Source: Allomuricauda sp. (GTDB taxonomy: Bacteria > Bacteroidota > Bacteroidia > Flavobacteriales > Flavobacteriaceae). From it: 64,000 nucleotides of DNA. Numbering within the stretch: position 1 is the stretch's first letter; every line of letters begins with the position of its first letter. Below, in pieces: positions 48,503 to 57,979 of this stretch. Both the position numbers and the translations under genes were made by a program. The notes beneath the pieces are model-generated. The model was not told where the DNA came from. It saw only the letters and a program-made list of their open reading frames with translations, and searched no databases. The DNA lies in NCBI RefSeq assembly GCF_002699205.1, contig NZ_PABT01000052.1:1-64000 (forward strand). Direction: 5' to 3'.

Positions 48503-49543
48503 ATGCGATTATTAATATGCCTACTTGTATTAATATCGACCTCTCTTTGTGGACAAAAGTCCAAAACATACACTTTAAGAACGATTGCTTTTTACAACTG
48601 TGAAAACCTGTTCGATACGGTAAATGACTCCCTTATTTTTGATGATGACCGCACCCCGGAAGGGCGGTACCATTGGACGCAGGAGCGTTACCTTCAAAAA
48701 ATCGAGAATTTATCCAAAGTAATTTCCAAAATTGGTTTTGAAACGTCCAAAACCTCTCCAGATATTATTGGTCTCTGCGAAGTTGAAAACAGGGATGTTC
48801 TTGAAGATTTGGTGCAACACCCAAATTTAAGGGACAAGGATTATGGCATTGTCCATTTTGATTCTCCTGATGCCAGAGGAATTGATGTGGCCCTAATTTA
48901 CAAGAAGGCTTCTTTTATTCCGTCGTCTTTTAAAAGCCATAGATTATTATTGTTCGACGAATTGAGTGAAAGGAAATACACCCGTGATCAATTGGTGGTC
49001 GGTGGCACCATGGACCAAGAAGAAGTCCATTTTATTGTGAACCATTGGCCATCCCGAAGGGGTGGGGCTGCCAGTAGCCAACCTTTTCGGGTAAGGGCGG
49101 CCTTGCTCAATAAGCGCATCATAGATTCCATTCAAAAATTGGATTTGGATGCCAAAATTATTGCCATGGGCGACCTAAACGATGACCCTATCGATGATAG
49201 TTTGAAAAAAATATTGAAAACCAAGGGCAAAACCCGACAATTGGATAGCACGAATCTTTACAACCCCATGGAAGCCATGTTTAAAAAAGGGGTGGGTTCG
49301 TTGGCCTATCGGGATCAATGGAACTTGTTCGACCAAATGTTTATGACTGCCAACTTGGTGACCACAGACCGAAAAGGGCTTTCATTTTGGAAAGCGGGCA
49401 TTTTTGCCCCCCCGTTTATCCGAACGGACAAAGGAAGGTTCAAGGGTTATCCGCTACGCACCTATTCTGGCGGCACCCACACGGCCGGGTACAGCGACCA
49501 TTTTCCTGCCTATTTGTTTTTGTTGAAGGAGAAAGTAGAGTGA
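48503..49543 (+). CDS. Exported endonuclease/exonuclease/phosphatase-family enzyme
   Basis: The 346-residue protein has a signal peptide (MRLLICLLVLISTSLCGQ) followed by the complete EEP fold: FYNCENLFD, GLCEVENRD (catalytic Glu), SPDARGIDVALIY, NHWPSRRGG (His), MGDLNDDP (Asp-Asn) and YSDHFP (Asp-His). Family members cleave phosphodiesters or phosphomonoesters with Mg2+. Exported versions degrade extracellular DNA, RNA or sugar phosphates. It lies opposite the DUF5689-linked TonB receptor and probably feeds it. Confidence 0.9.
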   Translation: MRLLICLLVLISTSLCGQKSKTYTLRTIAFYNCENLFDTVNDSLIFDDDRTPEGRYHWTQERYLQKIENLSKVISKIGFETSKTSPDIIGLCEVENRDVLEDLVQHPNLRDKDYGIVHFDSPDARGIDVALIYKKASFIPSSFKSHRLLLFDELSERKYTRDQLVVGGTMDQEEVHFIVNHWPSRRGGAASSQPFRVRAALLNKRIIDSIQKLDLDAKIIAMGDLNDDPIDDSLKKILKTKGKTRQLDSTNLYNPMEAMFKKGVGSLAYRDQWNLFDQMFMTANLVTTDRKGLSFWKAGIFAPPFIRTDKGRFKGYPLRTYSGGTHTAGYSDHFPAYLFLLKEKVE

Positions 49544-49567
49544 GACTCCCGCTTTCTCGGGAATGAC
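49541..49567. repeat. REP-like hairpin after the endonuclease gene
   Basis: TGAGACTCCCG-CTTTCT-CGGGAATGAC contains the stem TCCCG/CGGGA and starts at the stop codon of the endonuclease gene. GACTCCCGCTTTCTCGGGAATGAC-type elements are dispersed palindromes in many flavobacterial genomes. Confidence 0.45.
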
Positions 49568-49580
49568 AATCATAGTGCCT

Positions 49581-50018
49581 TTAAGCAAACCACTGCCCCC
49601 AAGGGATACGGCTCAAAATCAACAATAGGCCCAATCCGTAAAAAATGGATATGGTTTTGAACTTTCTAACGCTTTCCATCAACTTTTTGTGACGGGACCA
49701 CCCCATAGTAATCAGTACCAAAGCTATAATATTGATAAACGGATGCTCTACGGCAAGCAAACGTGCAGGAGCATTAAGCCCTCCCATGCCCAAAGTCTGA
49801 ATTGCCTTAAGTCCATTCGTTGATGTGAGGAACAATAACAGCCCCACCAAAAGCTGTATATGGCTCAAGATAAGTGCAAAAAGGCTTATTCGAAGATCTT
49901 TGTGAAGTGTGAAGTCTTTTTTGCCCAACCAGCCCGCTATGGCATTGATGACGGCAATTACTAAAACGGCCAATACTACATAGGCCAAATAAGAGTGTAG
50001 GTTCTTGATGATTTCCAT
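49581..50018 (-). CDS. Four-helix membrane protein (cytochrome-b-like, uncharacterised)
   Basis: The 145-residue protein has four hydrophobic segments (~10-30, 45-68, 85-105, 122-142) with histidines at or near the helices (H8, H40, H54, H90, H108). Homologues in flavobacteria are often labelled cytochrome B, and the histidine placement would suit haem, but I cannot confirm it. It lies between the endonuclease gene and a TonB receptor and looks monocistronic. Confidence 0.7.
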   Translation of the reverse strand: MEIIKNLHSYLAYVVLAVLVIAVINAIAGWLGKKDFTLHKDLRISLFALILSHIQLLVGLLLFLTSTNGLKAIQTLGMGGLNAPARLLAVEHPFINIIALVLITMGWSRHKKLMESVRKFKTISIFYGLGLLLILSRIPWGQWFA

Positions 50019-50064
50019 TAGGTATAGTTTGTTCGGTTAAAAATACGGAATTTTAAACATAAAA

Positions 50065-50090
50065 AAACCCCTCACAAAAAGGAGGGGTTT
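50065..50090 (-). terminator. Rho-independent terminator of the 931-residue TonB receptor gene
   Basis: A perfect 9-bp stem AAACCCCTC / GAGGGGTTT with an 8-nt loop lies 24 bp past the receptor stop, with a T7 run on the minus strand. Confidence 0.85.
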
Positions 50091-50113
50091 TAATATATTA
50101 ATTCTATTTCGAA

Positions 50114-52909
50114 TTAGAATCTGTAACGCAAACCTAAGTTCCAAGTTCTTCCGAAGCCCCAGTACACATTGTTGGCCACATTAACTCCGTTCCATGTCTC
50201 ATCTCCAGCTTCTGCTTCTCTATTGGAAGTAGCTTCTGAAATATAAATTTCATCGAACACGTTGTTCACGTTCAACCTAAGATTAATGTATTTGGTTTTT
50301 TCCTTACCAAGAGTCATTCTGTATGACAGTCCTGCATCAATCAAATCGTAAGCCGGCAATTTCAATTGGAAATCACCTCCATCAGGAAGTCCATCAGAAT
50401 CTTGGTCCTGCAAGTCCAATACATCAAATTGTGCATAAAGATCTGCAGCGTGGTACCAGCTTGCATCGAAGAACAAGTTCTCTACTGGTTCAATAGTAGC
50501 GCCCAATCTCCATGTTGTTTGTGCAGCATCATCTACTTTTTGACCATCCAAGATCACAGTAGCTTCACCTACAACATTCTGACTTTCATCATATACTGTC
50601 CCAAGTGGGTTACCGGAATATTCCCAGTTACCCAAAGATAACATACCTGTAAATGTCAAGAATGAAGTTGGACGTGCAGTGAAGTCCAATTCAGCACCCA
50701 TGTGTACCTGCTCAACACCGTCGTAGTTCGCAGTACCAGAGAAAAGCTGATTTCCAAATTCATCGGTGATACTAACACCGTCGCTCAAGTATCTGTCGGC
50801 CCATGAAGTTCTATACAAGTTAACGTTAGCACTGAAGTATTGACTTCTGAAGCCATATCCAACTTCCAATCCAAAAATTTTCTCGTTCTGGTGATCCTCA
50901 TTGATATCATTCACATAGTTCAAGAAAATACCATCAAATATGGGTTGCTTGGAATAGTACCCAACATTACCAAATACATTGTGCTTTTCATCAATGTTGT
51001 AGTTTAAACCACCCTTGATGTTACCACCAATGATATTTACCCAATCAGATTTTTGCTCTGGATCGGAATCCAAGTAGTTAAAGTAATCGATTCTTTGGAA
51101 CCCTTGATTTGAGAACCCTCCTTGAATAAAGGCTGATATCTTGTCGTTCTTATACTCAACTTGTCCAAAACCGCCAAGCCAGTTTACCTTACCATCATTG
51201 TAATAATCGATTTTGGTTTCATCGTCAACATTCTTGAATACATTCCAAATATTTCCAATGGTTGGGGCATATGTGTCAGTGGTAAAATTATATGTGTTGT
51301 TAATATCATCATTGTCCACATAAACATCTGCACCCATAAGGTCCACCAATCTTCTGTAGTGGATACCTTTATACATTCTGGCATCTACACCTACATCAAA
51401 GGCCCAGTTGTCATTCAAATCGTTATGGAAGTTGATAATGGTACCGTACCAGTTGTGGGAGTTCATGGAAGAACGTTGTGAGATACCATTTTCAGAACTA
51501 AAAATGTGGTCGCCATCGTCTTCAAATCCATAACTATATTGTCCACCGTTTACGTACATACCTTGATAAGAAGCATCGCCTCCTCCAGTGTATCCAGTTC
51601 TTTGATCTCCAAATGCTGGAATATTGGCACCTTGGTTCCAGGCAACAATATCATCAAAACGGACGTGTCCGTTAGCATCTTTAAATTGTCCATAGTAAGA
51701 AGGACTGCCATTGATTCTACCAATAGAACCTATAGAACCACCACGACCTAGTGAAGCATAAACAACTGAAGACAACGTAGATTTGTCAGAGATTTTCCAA
51801 TCCCAGTTGATCATGGCTTTTGGTTTGTGGTAGAAGTTTCCTGAGAAGGTGTCTTCTTTACCGTCTCTATAACCGTAGTCGGAATTATAACGGATGTTAG
51901 GATCAACACCGTTGTTTCCGTATGCTATATAGTTACTGATGGATTCAGCGTAACCTCTTTGAAAGTGTTGCTGAGGAGCACCAGTCACCATAAATTGAAA
52001 ATCGTGCTTATCGTTAGGTCTGTACCCAATGGCCACAAAATAGTTGTACGCTTCGAATGGAGTTCCTTGAACATAACCATCACCCGCGGTACGACCAAAC
52101 AATGCACTTACAGAAAGTCCATTTTCCATAAGACCCGTATTATAACCCATTGTGGTCTTCAAGTAGTCGTTGTTACCTACTGTAGCGGCAACAGTACCAC
52201 CTTCTTTAAGATCAGCAGCTTTTGTGATTACGTTGATGGTACCACCCACAGATGAGATGGCCAATTTGGAGGAACCTAGACCTCTTTGTACCTGCATGGC
52301 AGAAGTTACATCGGAAAGTCCAGCCCAGTTACTCCAATATACCCATCCGTTTTCCATATCGTTAACAGGTACACCGTTGATCATTACCGCCGTGTTTCTT
52401 TGGTCAAAACCACGAACATTGATTCTGGAATCACCAAAACCACCCCCTTGTTTTGTTACATAGATAGATGGTGTTGATCTCAAGATTTCCGGAAACTCTT
52501 GAGAACCCAGTTTTTCAACAATTTCCGAGGCTTTAATTGTAGAAACAGCCACAGGAGTTTCCCTCTCTTTTGCAATATCCATTACCCCTGTCACAACAAC
52601 TTCACCTAATTGTTCAGCATCCGGCATCAATGTAATTGTGCCAATATTTCCGGTGGAAGTAAATGGAATTTCCTGTTTTAAAAATCCAATGTAGGACACC
52701 ACCAATGTTCCAGAGCTTTGGCTTACTTCCAAAGTAAAGTTTCCGTCAAAATCAGTAGATGTTCCTGTGCTGGTCCCTTTGACCATTACTGTAGCGCCTG
52801 GAAGTGGGCCGCCCATGTCGCCATCGGTTACCGTACCAGTAAGAGTTCCCTGTGAAAATGCCATTGCAGAAATGAAGATAGCTGCAAAAGCCAAGTAGAT
52901 TCTTTTCAT
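50114..52909 (-). CDS. TonB-dependent receptor with carboxypeptidase-regulatory-like domain
   Basis: The 931-residue protein has a signal peptide (MKRIYLAFAAIFISAMAFSQ), a regulatory-like beta-sandwich (~22-100: GTVTDGDMGGPLPGATVMVKG), a plug with EVVVTGVMDIAKERETPVAVST and NVRGFDQRNTAVMINGVPVNDM, and a long barrel ending in WNLGLRYRF. It is a paralogue of the 45666 receptor. No susD gene adjoins. Ligand unknown. Its own terminator and a 172-bp upstream spacer make it a single-gene unit. Confidence 0.88.
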   Translation of the reverse strand: MKRIYLAFAAIFISAMAFSQGTLTGTVTDGDMGGPLPGATVMVKGTSTGTSTDFDGNFTLEVSQSSGTLVVSYIGFLKQEIPFTSTGNIGTITLMPDAEQLGEVVVTGVMDIAKERETPVAVSTIKASEIVEKLGSQEFPEILRSTPSIYVTKQGGGFGDSRINVRGFDQRNTAVMINGVPVNDMENGWVYWSNWAGLSDVTSAMQVQRGLGSSKLAISSVGGTINVITKAADLKEGGTVAATVGNNDYLKTTMGYNTGLMENGLSVSALFGRTAGDGYVQGTPFEAYNYFVAIGYRPNDKHDFQFMVTGAPQQHFQRGYAESISNYIAYGNNGVDPNIRYNSDYGYRDGKEDTFSGNFYHKPKAMINWDWKISDKSTLSSVVYASLGRGGSIGSIGRINGSPSYYGQFKDANGHVRFDDIVAWNQGANIPAFGDQRTGYTGGGDASYQGMYVNGGQYSYGFEDDGDHIFSSENGISQRSSMNSHNWYGTIINFHNDLNDNWAFDVGVDARMYKGIHYRRLVDLMGADVYVDNDDINNTYNFTTDTYAPTIGNIWNVFKNVDDETKIDYYNDGKVNWLGGFGQVEYKNDKISAFIQGGFSNQGFQRIDYFNYLDSDPEQKSDWVNIIGGNIKGGLNYNIDEKHNVFGNVGYYSKQPIFDGIFLNYVNDINEDHQNEKIFGLEVGYGFRSQYFSANVNLYRTSWADRYLSDGVSITDEFGNQLFSGTANYDGVEQVHMGAELDFTARPTSFLTFTGMLSLGNWEYSGNPLGTVYDESQNVVGEATVILDGQKVDDAAQTTWRLGATIEPVENLFFDASWYHAADLYAQFDVLDLQDQDSDGLPDGGDFQLKLPAYDLIDAGLSYRMTLGKEKTKYINLRLNVNNVFDEIYISEATSNREAEAGDETWNGVNVANNVYWGFGRTWNLGLRYRF

Positions 52910-53081
52910 TTAATTCAGTGTTTAAGTGTTTAATTAGCCCTGCAAATGTGATTTATTTTTAACACACTCCCATTAAGCCAAAGTTAAAATCAAGCAAATG
53001 TAATTAACACTAAATTAACAAACAAAATTGACTGGCCAACAATTGTTTATGGTTTTCCCAACGATTTGAAAAGATGGCAAT

Positions 53082-54719
53082 TTACCCCTTAAAATAATGC
53101 AAAAGGTTCAATGTGGAACTATCGTGATCACTGAGTGTTGAATTTTCAATATCGGTCAAAATATTTTTGGCCAATTGCTTTCCAAGCTCCACCCCCCATT
53201 GATCGTAACTAAAAATATTCCATACGACCCCTTGTACAAATATCTTATGCTCGTAAAGTGCGATTAGCGCACCGAGACTTTTGGGTGTAAGTTTTTCAAT
53301 CAATATGGTATTGGTGGGTTTATTGCCCTCAAATATTTTAAAAGGAAGTAATTTTTGAAGTTCTTCACCGGCCAATCCTTGGGATTGGAGTTCATGTCTC
53401 ACCTCCTCCTCGGTTTTACCGTTCATCAAGGCCTCGGTCTGGGCAAAAAAATTCGCCATCAATTTATTGTGATGCCCCACATCTCCGTGCAACGATTTTC
53501 TGTAACCGATAAAATCCGTTGGAATCAATTTTGTTCCCTGGTGTATCAGTTGAAAAAAAGCATGTTGTGAATTGGTCCCCGGTTCACCCCAAATTATGGT
53601 TCCGGTCTCATAGCCCACTCTATTGCCCGACCTATCCATACTTTTACCGTTGCTCTCCATGATACCTTGCTGCAAGTATGCGGAAAAACGGTGCAGGTAT
53701 TGGGTATAAGGGATGATGGCCTCGGTCTCTGCGCCGTAAAAGTTGTTGTACCACACACTGAGCAGTGCCAATATTACCGGAATATTTTCTTCAAAAGGAG
53801 TTTCTTTAAAATGGGTGTCCATTTCGTTGGCTCCAGATAAAAGTGCTTCGAAATTATCATACCCTACGGAAAGTGCAATGGACAGTCCAACCGCACTCCA
53901 AAGCGAGAATCGACCACCGACCCAATCCCACATTGGGAATACATTTTCATTTGCAATACCAAATTCCTCGATTTTTTCAAGGTTGGTGGATACGGCCACA
54001 AAATGGTCTGCTACGTCTTTTTCCGATGCGCTTTGTAAAAACCATTTTTTTATGGTCAGTGCATTGGACAACGTTTCTTGGGTAGTAAATGATTTTGATA
54101 CTATTACGAACAATGTGGTCTCCGGGTCAAGCTCCTTCAATACTTCGTGAACGAGATCACCATCCACATTGCTTACAAAATGGGTCTTTAAATTATTTTG
54201 ATAAAATTTGAGTGCTTCGGTCACCATCACAGGGCCCAAATCCGACCCTCCGATACCAATATTCACGATATCGGTAAAAGCTTTGCCGGTATGTCCTTTT
54301 CGTTTCCCTGAGATTACAGCTTCGGAAAAGGATTTTATTTTCTCCTTGACCTCAAAAACCTCATCTACAATGTTTACACCATCTACAAAAATCTCCTCAC
54401 CTTTTTTCGCCCGCAATGCGGTATGCAAAACCGCACGTCCTTCTGTTTGATTGATGAGTTCCCCTCCAAAATATCCTTTTATGGCATCTTTTAAACCTGT
54501 TTCCTCTGCCAGTTCCAAAAGCAGCTCCAACGTTTTGTCGGTAACCCTATTCTTTGAATAGTCCACCAAAAAATCGTTCCAACGGATGGAAAATTTTTTG
54601 CCACGGGCCTCTTCTTTTAAAAAGAGTTCCCTTAAGTGAACGTCTTTTGTTTCTTGGTAATGTTGCCGTAGTTTTTTCCAGGCTTCAGTTGTTGTTGGGT
54701 TGATTGTGGGTAGTGCCAT
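53082..54719 (-). CDS. pgi: Glucose-6-phosphate isomerase
   Basis: The 545-residue protein has both SIS domains and the PGI signatures [10 protein letters not shown] (~150-160) and the C-terminal [16 protein letters not shown], with the substrate-loop region [19 protein letters not shown]. It interconverts glucose-6-phosphate and fructose-6-phosphate; the product is also the substrate of glmS at 16924. The start codon overlaps the stop of the upstream M23 peptidase gene by one base, so it is the last gene of the DUF3108-TDO-M23-pgi operon. Confidence 0.97.
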   Translation of the reverse strand: MALPTINPTTTEAWKKLRQHYQETKDVHLRELFLKEEARGKKFSIRWNDFLVDYSKNRVTDKTLELLLELAEETGLKDAIKGYFGGELINQTEGRAVLHTALRAKKGEEIFVDGVNIVDEVFEVKEKIKSFSEAVISGKRKGHTGKAFTDIVNIGIGGSDLGPVMVTEALKFYQNNLKTHFVSNVDGDLVHEVLKELDPETTLFVIVSKSFTTQETLSNALTIKKWFLQSASEKDVADHFVAVSTNLEKIEEFGIANENVFPMWDWVGGRFSLWSAVGLSIALSVGYDNFEALLSGANEMDTHFKETPFEENIPVILALLSVWYNNFYGAETEAIIPYTQYLHRFSAYLQQGIMESNGKSMDRSGNRVGYETGTIIWGEPGTNSQHAFFQLIHQGTKLIPTDFIGYRKSLHGDVGHHNKLMANFFAQTEALMNGKTEEEVRHELQSQGLAGEELQKLLPFKIFEGNKPTNTILIEKLTPKSLGALIALYEHKIFVQGVVWNIFSYDQWGVELGKQLAKNILTDIENSTLSDHDSSTLNLLHYFKG

Positions 54720-55999
54720 TATTGGGTGTACGATATTAATGTTTCTTCGGGTTCTACAGGTGTTTGTTCAATAAGCTCAATGCAGTCCAATTGATCTCGT
54801 AACGGCTGAATGTATGCCAAATAGTCGGCTCGCAGCGAATCTGCTATGGGCTCAGCAGATGGAAGTTCTTCCTTAAACGGGTCCACTTGTCTGCCATTTT
54901 TCCAAAAACGGTAACAAACGTGCGGCCCTCCCGTGTTTCCTGTCATTCCGATCCAACCAATTACATCTCCTTGACGCACAAAGTCCCCTTTCTTTACATT
55001 TTGAGCCTTCATGTGCAGGTATTGGGTACTGTAGGTGTCGTTGTGCCTGATCTTTACGTATTTCCCATTCCCCCCCCTTCTGGTCGATTCGGTCACTATT
55101 CCATCCGCCGTGGCCACAATGGGCGTGCCGATTGGAGCCGCAAAATCAGTTCCTTTGTGGGGTCTTACCTTATAACCGTAGTAAGCAATCCTTCTCTTTA
55201 GGTTGTACCGAGACGACAACCGATATTTGAATTTAACAGGTGCCCTTAAAAAGGTGCTTCGCAGGTTATTGGCGTCTTGGTCAAAATACTCCAAGATATT
55301 GTGGGTCGAATCTGATATATAAGGGAAAGCATAAATGGGTTTTCCCTTATGCTCAAAATAAGCCGCCTTTATTGAACCAATACCGGCATATATACTATCA
55401 TTTATATAGCGCTCATCAAAAATCACCTTGAACTTGTCGCCTTTGTCCAATCGTCCAAAATCGATGGTCCAAGCATATATATCCGAAAGCATAAAAGTCA
55501 AGTTGTAATCAACTCCCAAGGTATCAATGGACATTGACAGACTATGTTCTATAATCCCTCCAATCTCACGCTCCCTCAGGGTAACTTTCTTCTTGTCCTT
55601 GTATGCCACTACGGAATCGCGCAGATCGACCACTGTATAGTTAATTTTATCGTTTTGATAAATAAATACCTTGGCAACTTCAGAGGTGTCCTTTGATTTA
55701 AGAATAATATATGGTTTGCCCACCATTATTTTGCGAACATCGAAGGTGTCCCTATAATTTTCCGATACAGCGGCAATTTTTGGATAATCCACATTGTTCT
55801 TGAGCATCAGCTCACCAAAACTATCGCCGTTACGGACCGTATCATGAACTACTTTGAATTCATCAAGATTAAATCCGTAATGCAGCTCGGGAAGTTTCTC
55901 TATCGGTTCTGCCTTTGCTACTTCCTCAACCGGTTCTTTTGTTTGCTTGCATGATCCCAGCATCGCCAGTATCAAAATTGCCCCAATGATTTTATGCAT
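54719..55999 (-). CDS. M23 (LytM) peptidoglycan endopeptidase-like lipoprotein with HxC site
   Basis: The 426-residue protein has a lipoprotein signal ([17 protein letters not shown], Cys17), an OapA/LysM-like N-terminal region (~45-110: [17 protein letters not shown]), and a C-terminal LytM domain. The first zinc motif HxxxD is intact (H281, D285 in [10 protein letters not shown]), as is H329 in QYLHMKA. The canonical HxH is H360-V-C362, so a cysteine takes the usual zinc-ligand place. It should cut peptide cross-links at the cell wall. It is coupled to pgi downstream and tryptophan dioxygenase upstream. Confidence 0.9.
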   Translation of the reverse strand: MHKIIGAILILAMLGSCKQTKEPVEEVAKAEPIEKLPELHYGFNLDEFKVVHDTVRNGDSFGELMLKNNVDYPKIAAVSENYRDTFDVRKIMVGKPYIILKSKDTSEVAKVFIYQNDKINYTVVDLRDSVVAYKDKKKVTLREREIGGIIEHSLSMSIDTLGVDYNLTFMLSDIYAWTIDFGRLDKGDKFKVIFDERYINDSIYAGIGSIKAAYFEHKGKPIYAFPYISDSTHNILEYFDQDANNLRSTFLRAPVKFKYRLSSRYNLKRRIAYYGYKVRPHKGTDFAAPIGTPIVATADGIVTESTRRGGNGKYVKIRHNDTYSTQYLHMKAQNVKKGDFVRQGDVIGWIGMTGNTGGPHVCYRFWKNGRQVDPFKEELPSAEPIADSLRADYLAYIQPLRDQLDCIELIEQTPVEPEETLISYTQ

Positions 56000-56006
56000 T
56001 TTTCTT

Positions 56007-56981
56007 TTATTCCTTGTATTCTTTGTTCGCTGGATTAAAAATATGGTCCACCCATTGTTTTCCCCAATTTTCCAATTCGTCTTCCGAATACAAAGTTGGG
56101 AAAAATATTATTTTCTGGAAACTTGGCGGCAAATACTCCTTCCAATTGGTTCCTCCGGTTGCCTCCATCTCCTTGCCTTCCTTGGACAAATACCTATGGG
56201 CCGACCCCATGTGCATCAATGGCCAATTTACATTGGCATTCAAATCTAACTCTTTTAACGCTGAAATCAGCTCTTCATTGTTCTTGGAAGCATCGGGCAG
56301 TTGTAGGTATTTGTGGTATATGGTACTGTTCTTCACTTGGTTGGCAATACGTAAAAGTCTTGGTGTATACCTCACTTCAAATTGTTTCAGGGTCAACGTT
56401 TTTTCCCCGGTTTCCACATCGGTCGCCCCTTTTTTCCAGTATACGTGTTCAAACAAATCTTCGATACTGTCTTTTGAAGAAAATGAATCCCTTTGGGACG
56501 AATGCACCAAATTTTCCAATGGGGTAGCATAAAACTCAATCATCCTATATTGTACCGACTGAAATCCACTTGCGGGCAACAAGGCCATTCGGTACCTAAG
56601 AAACTGTTCCCGCTCCATCCCTTTTATCATAATACTGAAGGACGATATAAGCGCTTTGAAATAACTATTGATGCGGCGTGCCTTTTCTATAAAAAACTGA
56701 AGATCTTGGGATCTGTCCTCTACTATTTGTTTCTGTTCGTGAAGGATAAGTTTGAAGTAGAGCTCGGTAATCTGGTGGTACATGATGAAGATTTCTTCAT
56801 CTGGAAAATGCGTTCTCGGAATTTGAAGACTGAGCAAGGTGTCCAAATGGATATAATCCCAATAAGTAAGGTACCGTTGATAAAGAAGGCCGTCCAAATA
56901 GGAACTTAGGTCTTGGCCCGAATTTTTGAATTTTTCCTCTAACTTGTTTATCTGGGAAACAATTTTTGCATCCTTATCCAT
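56007..56981 (-). CDS. Tryptophan 2,3-dioxygenase family protein
   Basis: The 324-residue helical protein has the family features: distal histidine H69 in FIMYHQITELYFKL, the FLRYRMALLPASGFQSVQYR block (R in the substrate pocket), and proximal haem-histidine candidate H262 in MGSAHRYL followed by TGGT (~275-278). The canonical enzyme converts tryptophan to N-formylkynurenine. No other kynurenine-pathway gene is in the window; it sits in an operon with DUF3108, M23 peptidase and pgi. Confidence 0.88.
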   Translation of the reverse strand: MDKDAKIVSQINKLEEKFKNSGQDLSSYLDGLLYQRYLTYWDYIHLDTLLSLQIPRTHFPDEEIFIMYHQITELYFKLILHEQKQIVEDRSQDLQFFIEKARRINSYFKALISSFSIMIKGMEREQFLRYRMALLPASGFQSVQYRMIEFYATPLENLVHSSQRDSFSSKDSIEDLFEHVYWKKGATDVETGEKTLTLKQFEVRYTPRLLRIANQVKNSTIYHKYLQLPDASKNNEELISALKELDLNANVNWPLMHMGSAHRYLSKEGKEMEATGGTNWKEYLPPSFQKIIFFPTLYSEDELENWGKQWVDHIFNPANKEYKE

Positions 56982-56991
56982 TAACTCCCGT

Positions 56992-57783
56992 TTACTCTTT
57001 CATTATTATTTTAAATTGGTTCTTTAGCCCATTGTAGCCATCTAAATCCGCTTTTAAAGATCCTACGGCCAGATCCGCTTTTATCCGGATGGGAATTTTG
57101 TTCCAGTCGTTGGAAACCCATAGGGTCAAACTTTCTTTTTCCTTAAAAACACGACCGGACTGAACCAACGGCCTAAATTTAAGACATTCCACCTTTCCAA
57201 ACTTCGTCCTGAGGATTTCTTTCCCCAAATATTTTAGTTGGAACTTAAAAACCCCGTCGTCATCAAACAGCATATCCAAATCAATGGATTCCCCTACTTC
57301 AAATTCTTCGAGATTATAATTGCTCCTTAAAAAATAGGCGGCGGAAATCAAATCTTGTATTTGATCATGGATGGGTATGTTCATTTTTTTGCTGTTCTTG
57401 TTATCCTTTAGAACAGCAGTTTTCTGTTTATAGTCGAAATCAATCTCTATATCCTTGGTATACCCCCCCTCATCAATTTTCCGAATGAATCTATATGGTC
57501 TTCCGTGTTCGCGGTCGAAATAACTTTCGTAAGTGTCGTCCACTTTAAAAAAAATGCTGGCAAAACCTGTGGTTTTTCCTCTACCAACAGCATGGTAAAC
57601 AGGTACACCGTTCAATGTTTCCGAAGTCAGGTGCATGGTCGCGTAACTTGCATTTAGAATCCCATAATGTATCCTAAACTTTAGCCACTCACCTGGTTTA
57701 AATGCTGGTTTTGTACTTTGACCTATGACCGGTGTTGCCAAAAGAAGCAAAAACAAGGGCATCAGTATCTTTTTCATAGACAA
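56992..57783 (-). CDS. DUF3108 exported protein
   Basis: The 263-residue protein has a signal peptide (MKKILMPLFLLLLATPVIGQ; an ATG at 57777 would trim two residues) and the DUF3108 beta-rich domain (FKPGEWLKFRIHYGILNASYATMHL; WVSNDWNKIPIRIKADLAVGSLKADL at the end). Function is unknown; the fold suggests a periplasmic beta-barrel-like lipid or ligand binder. It is the first gene of a four-gene operon and lies 10 nt before the tryptophan dioxygenase gene. A TAATTTTA -7-like box on the minus strand is at 57795-57802. Confidence 0.83.
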   Translation of the reverse strand: MSMKKILMPLFLLLLATPVIGQSTKPAFKPGEWLKFRIHYGILNASYATMHLTSETLNGVPVYHAVGRGKTTGFASIFFKVDDTYESYFDREHGRPYRFIRKIDEGGYTKDIEIDFDYKQKTAVLKDNKNSKKMNIPIHDQIQDLISAAYFLRSNYNLEEFEVGESIDLDMLFDDDGVFKFQLKYLGKEILRTKFGKVECLKFRPLVQSGRVFKEKESLTLWVSNDWNKIPIRIKADLAVGSLKADLDGYNGLKNQFKIIMKE

Positions 57784-57874
57784 TTTTATTGGTATAAAAT
57801 TAGTAAAATCACTTTAGGGGCCATGCTGTTTATATATACTTAAACAAAACTTATTCCAAAATAGTATAAACAAA

Positions 57875-57902
57875 AAAAGCCCAGTCTCGAGACTGGGCTT
57901 TT
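57875..57902 (-). terminator. Perfect-palindrome terminator
   Basis: Arms AAAAGCCCAGTCTC and GAGACTGGGCTTTT form a loop-less 14-bp palindrome centred at 57888/57889, with a T7 run on the minus strand. It lies downstream of the patatin gene and ends the small RNA candidate. Confidence 0.85.
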
Positions 57903-57977
57903 CCTAAATAACCAACCAAACTTTAAATTATGAAAAACCAATACTTAAAGTTATAAGGGAACCACCCCTTATGTGGG
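57875..57977 (-). ncRNA. Candidate structured small RNA (~100 nt)
   Basis: On the minus strand a -7-like element (TATCTTTA, 57987-57980) would start a transcript near 57975-57977. It would fold into a 7-bp hairpin ATAAGGG-6 nt-CCCTTAT (57953-57972), then directly an 8-bp stem AACTTTAA/TTAAAGTT (57945-57952 with 57919-57926, 18-nt loop), a short linker, and the palindromic terminator at 57875-57902. No ORF of useful length lies in it (the plus strand has only an eight-codon ATG frame). The gap between patatin and DUF3108 genes (330 bp) holds little else. It could belong to a known flavobacterial RNA family such as Flavo-1; I cannot verify that. Confidence 0.5.
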
Positions 57978-57979
57978 TG

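Noticed and set aside
50114-52909. SusCD polysaccharide utilisation locus
   Set aside because: The receptor has a regulatory-like domain but no susD gene or glycoside hydrolase is adjacent.
56007-56981. Full tryptophan-kynurenine degradation cluster
   Set aside because: Only the dioxygenase-like gene is here; no kynurenine formamidase, kynureninase or monooxygenase gene adjoins.
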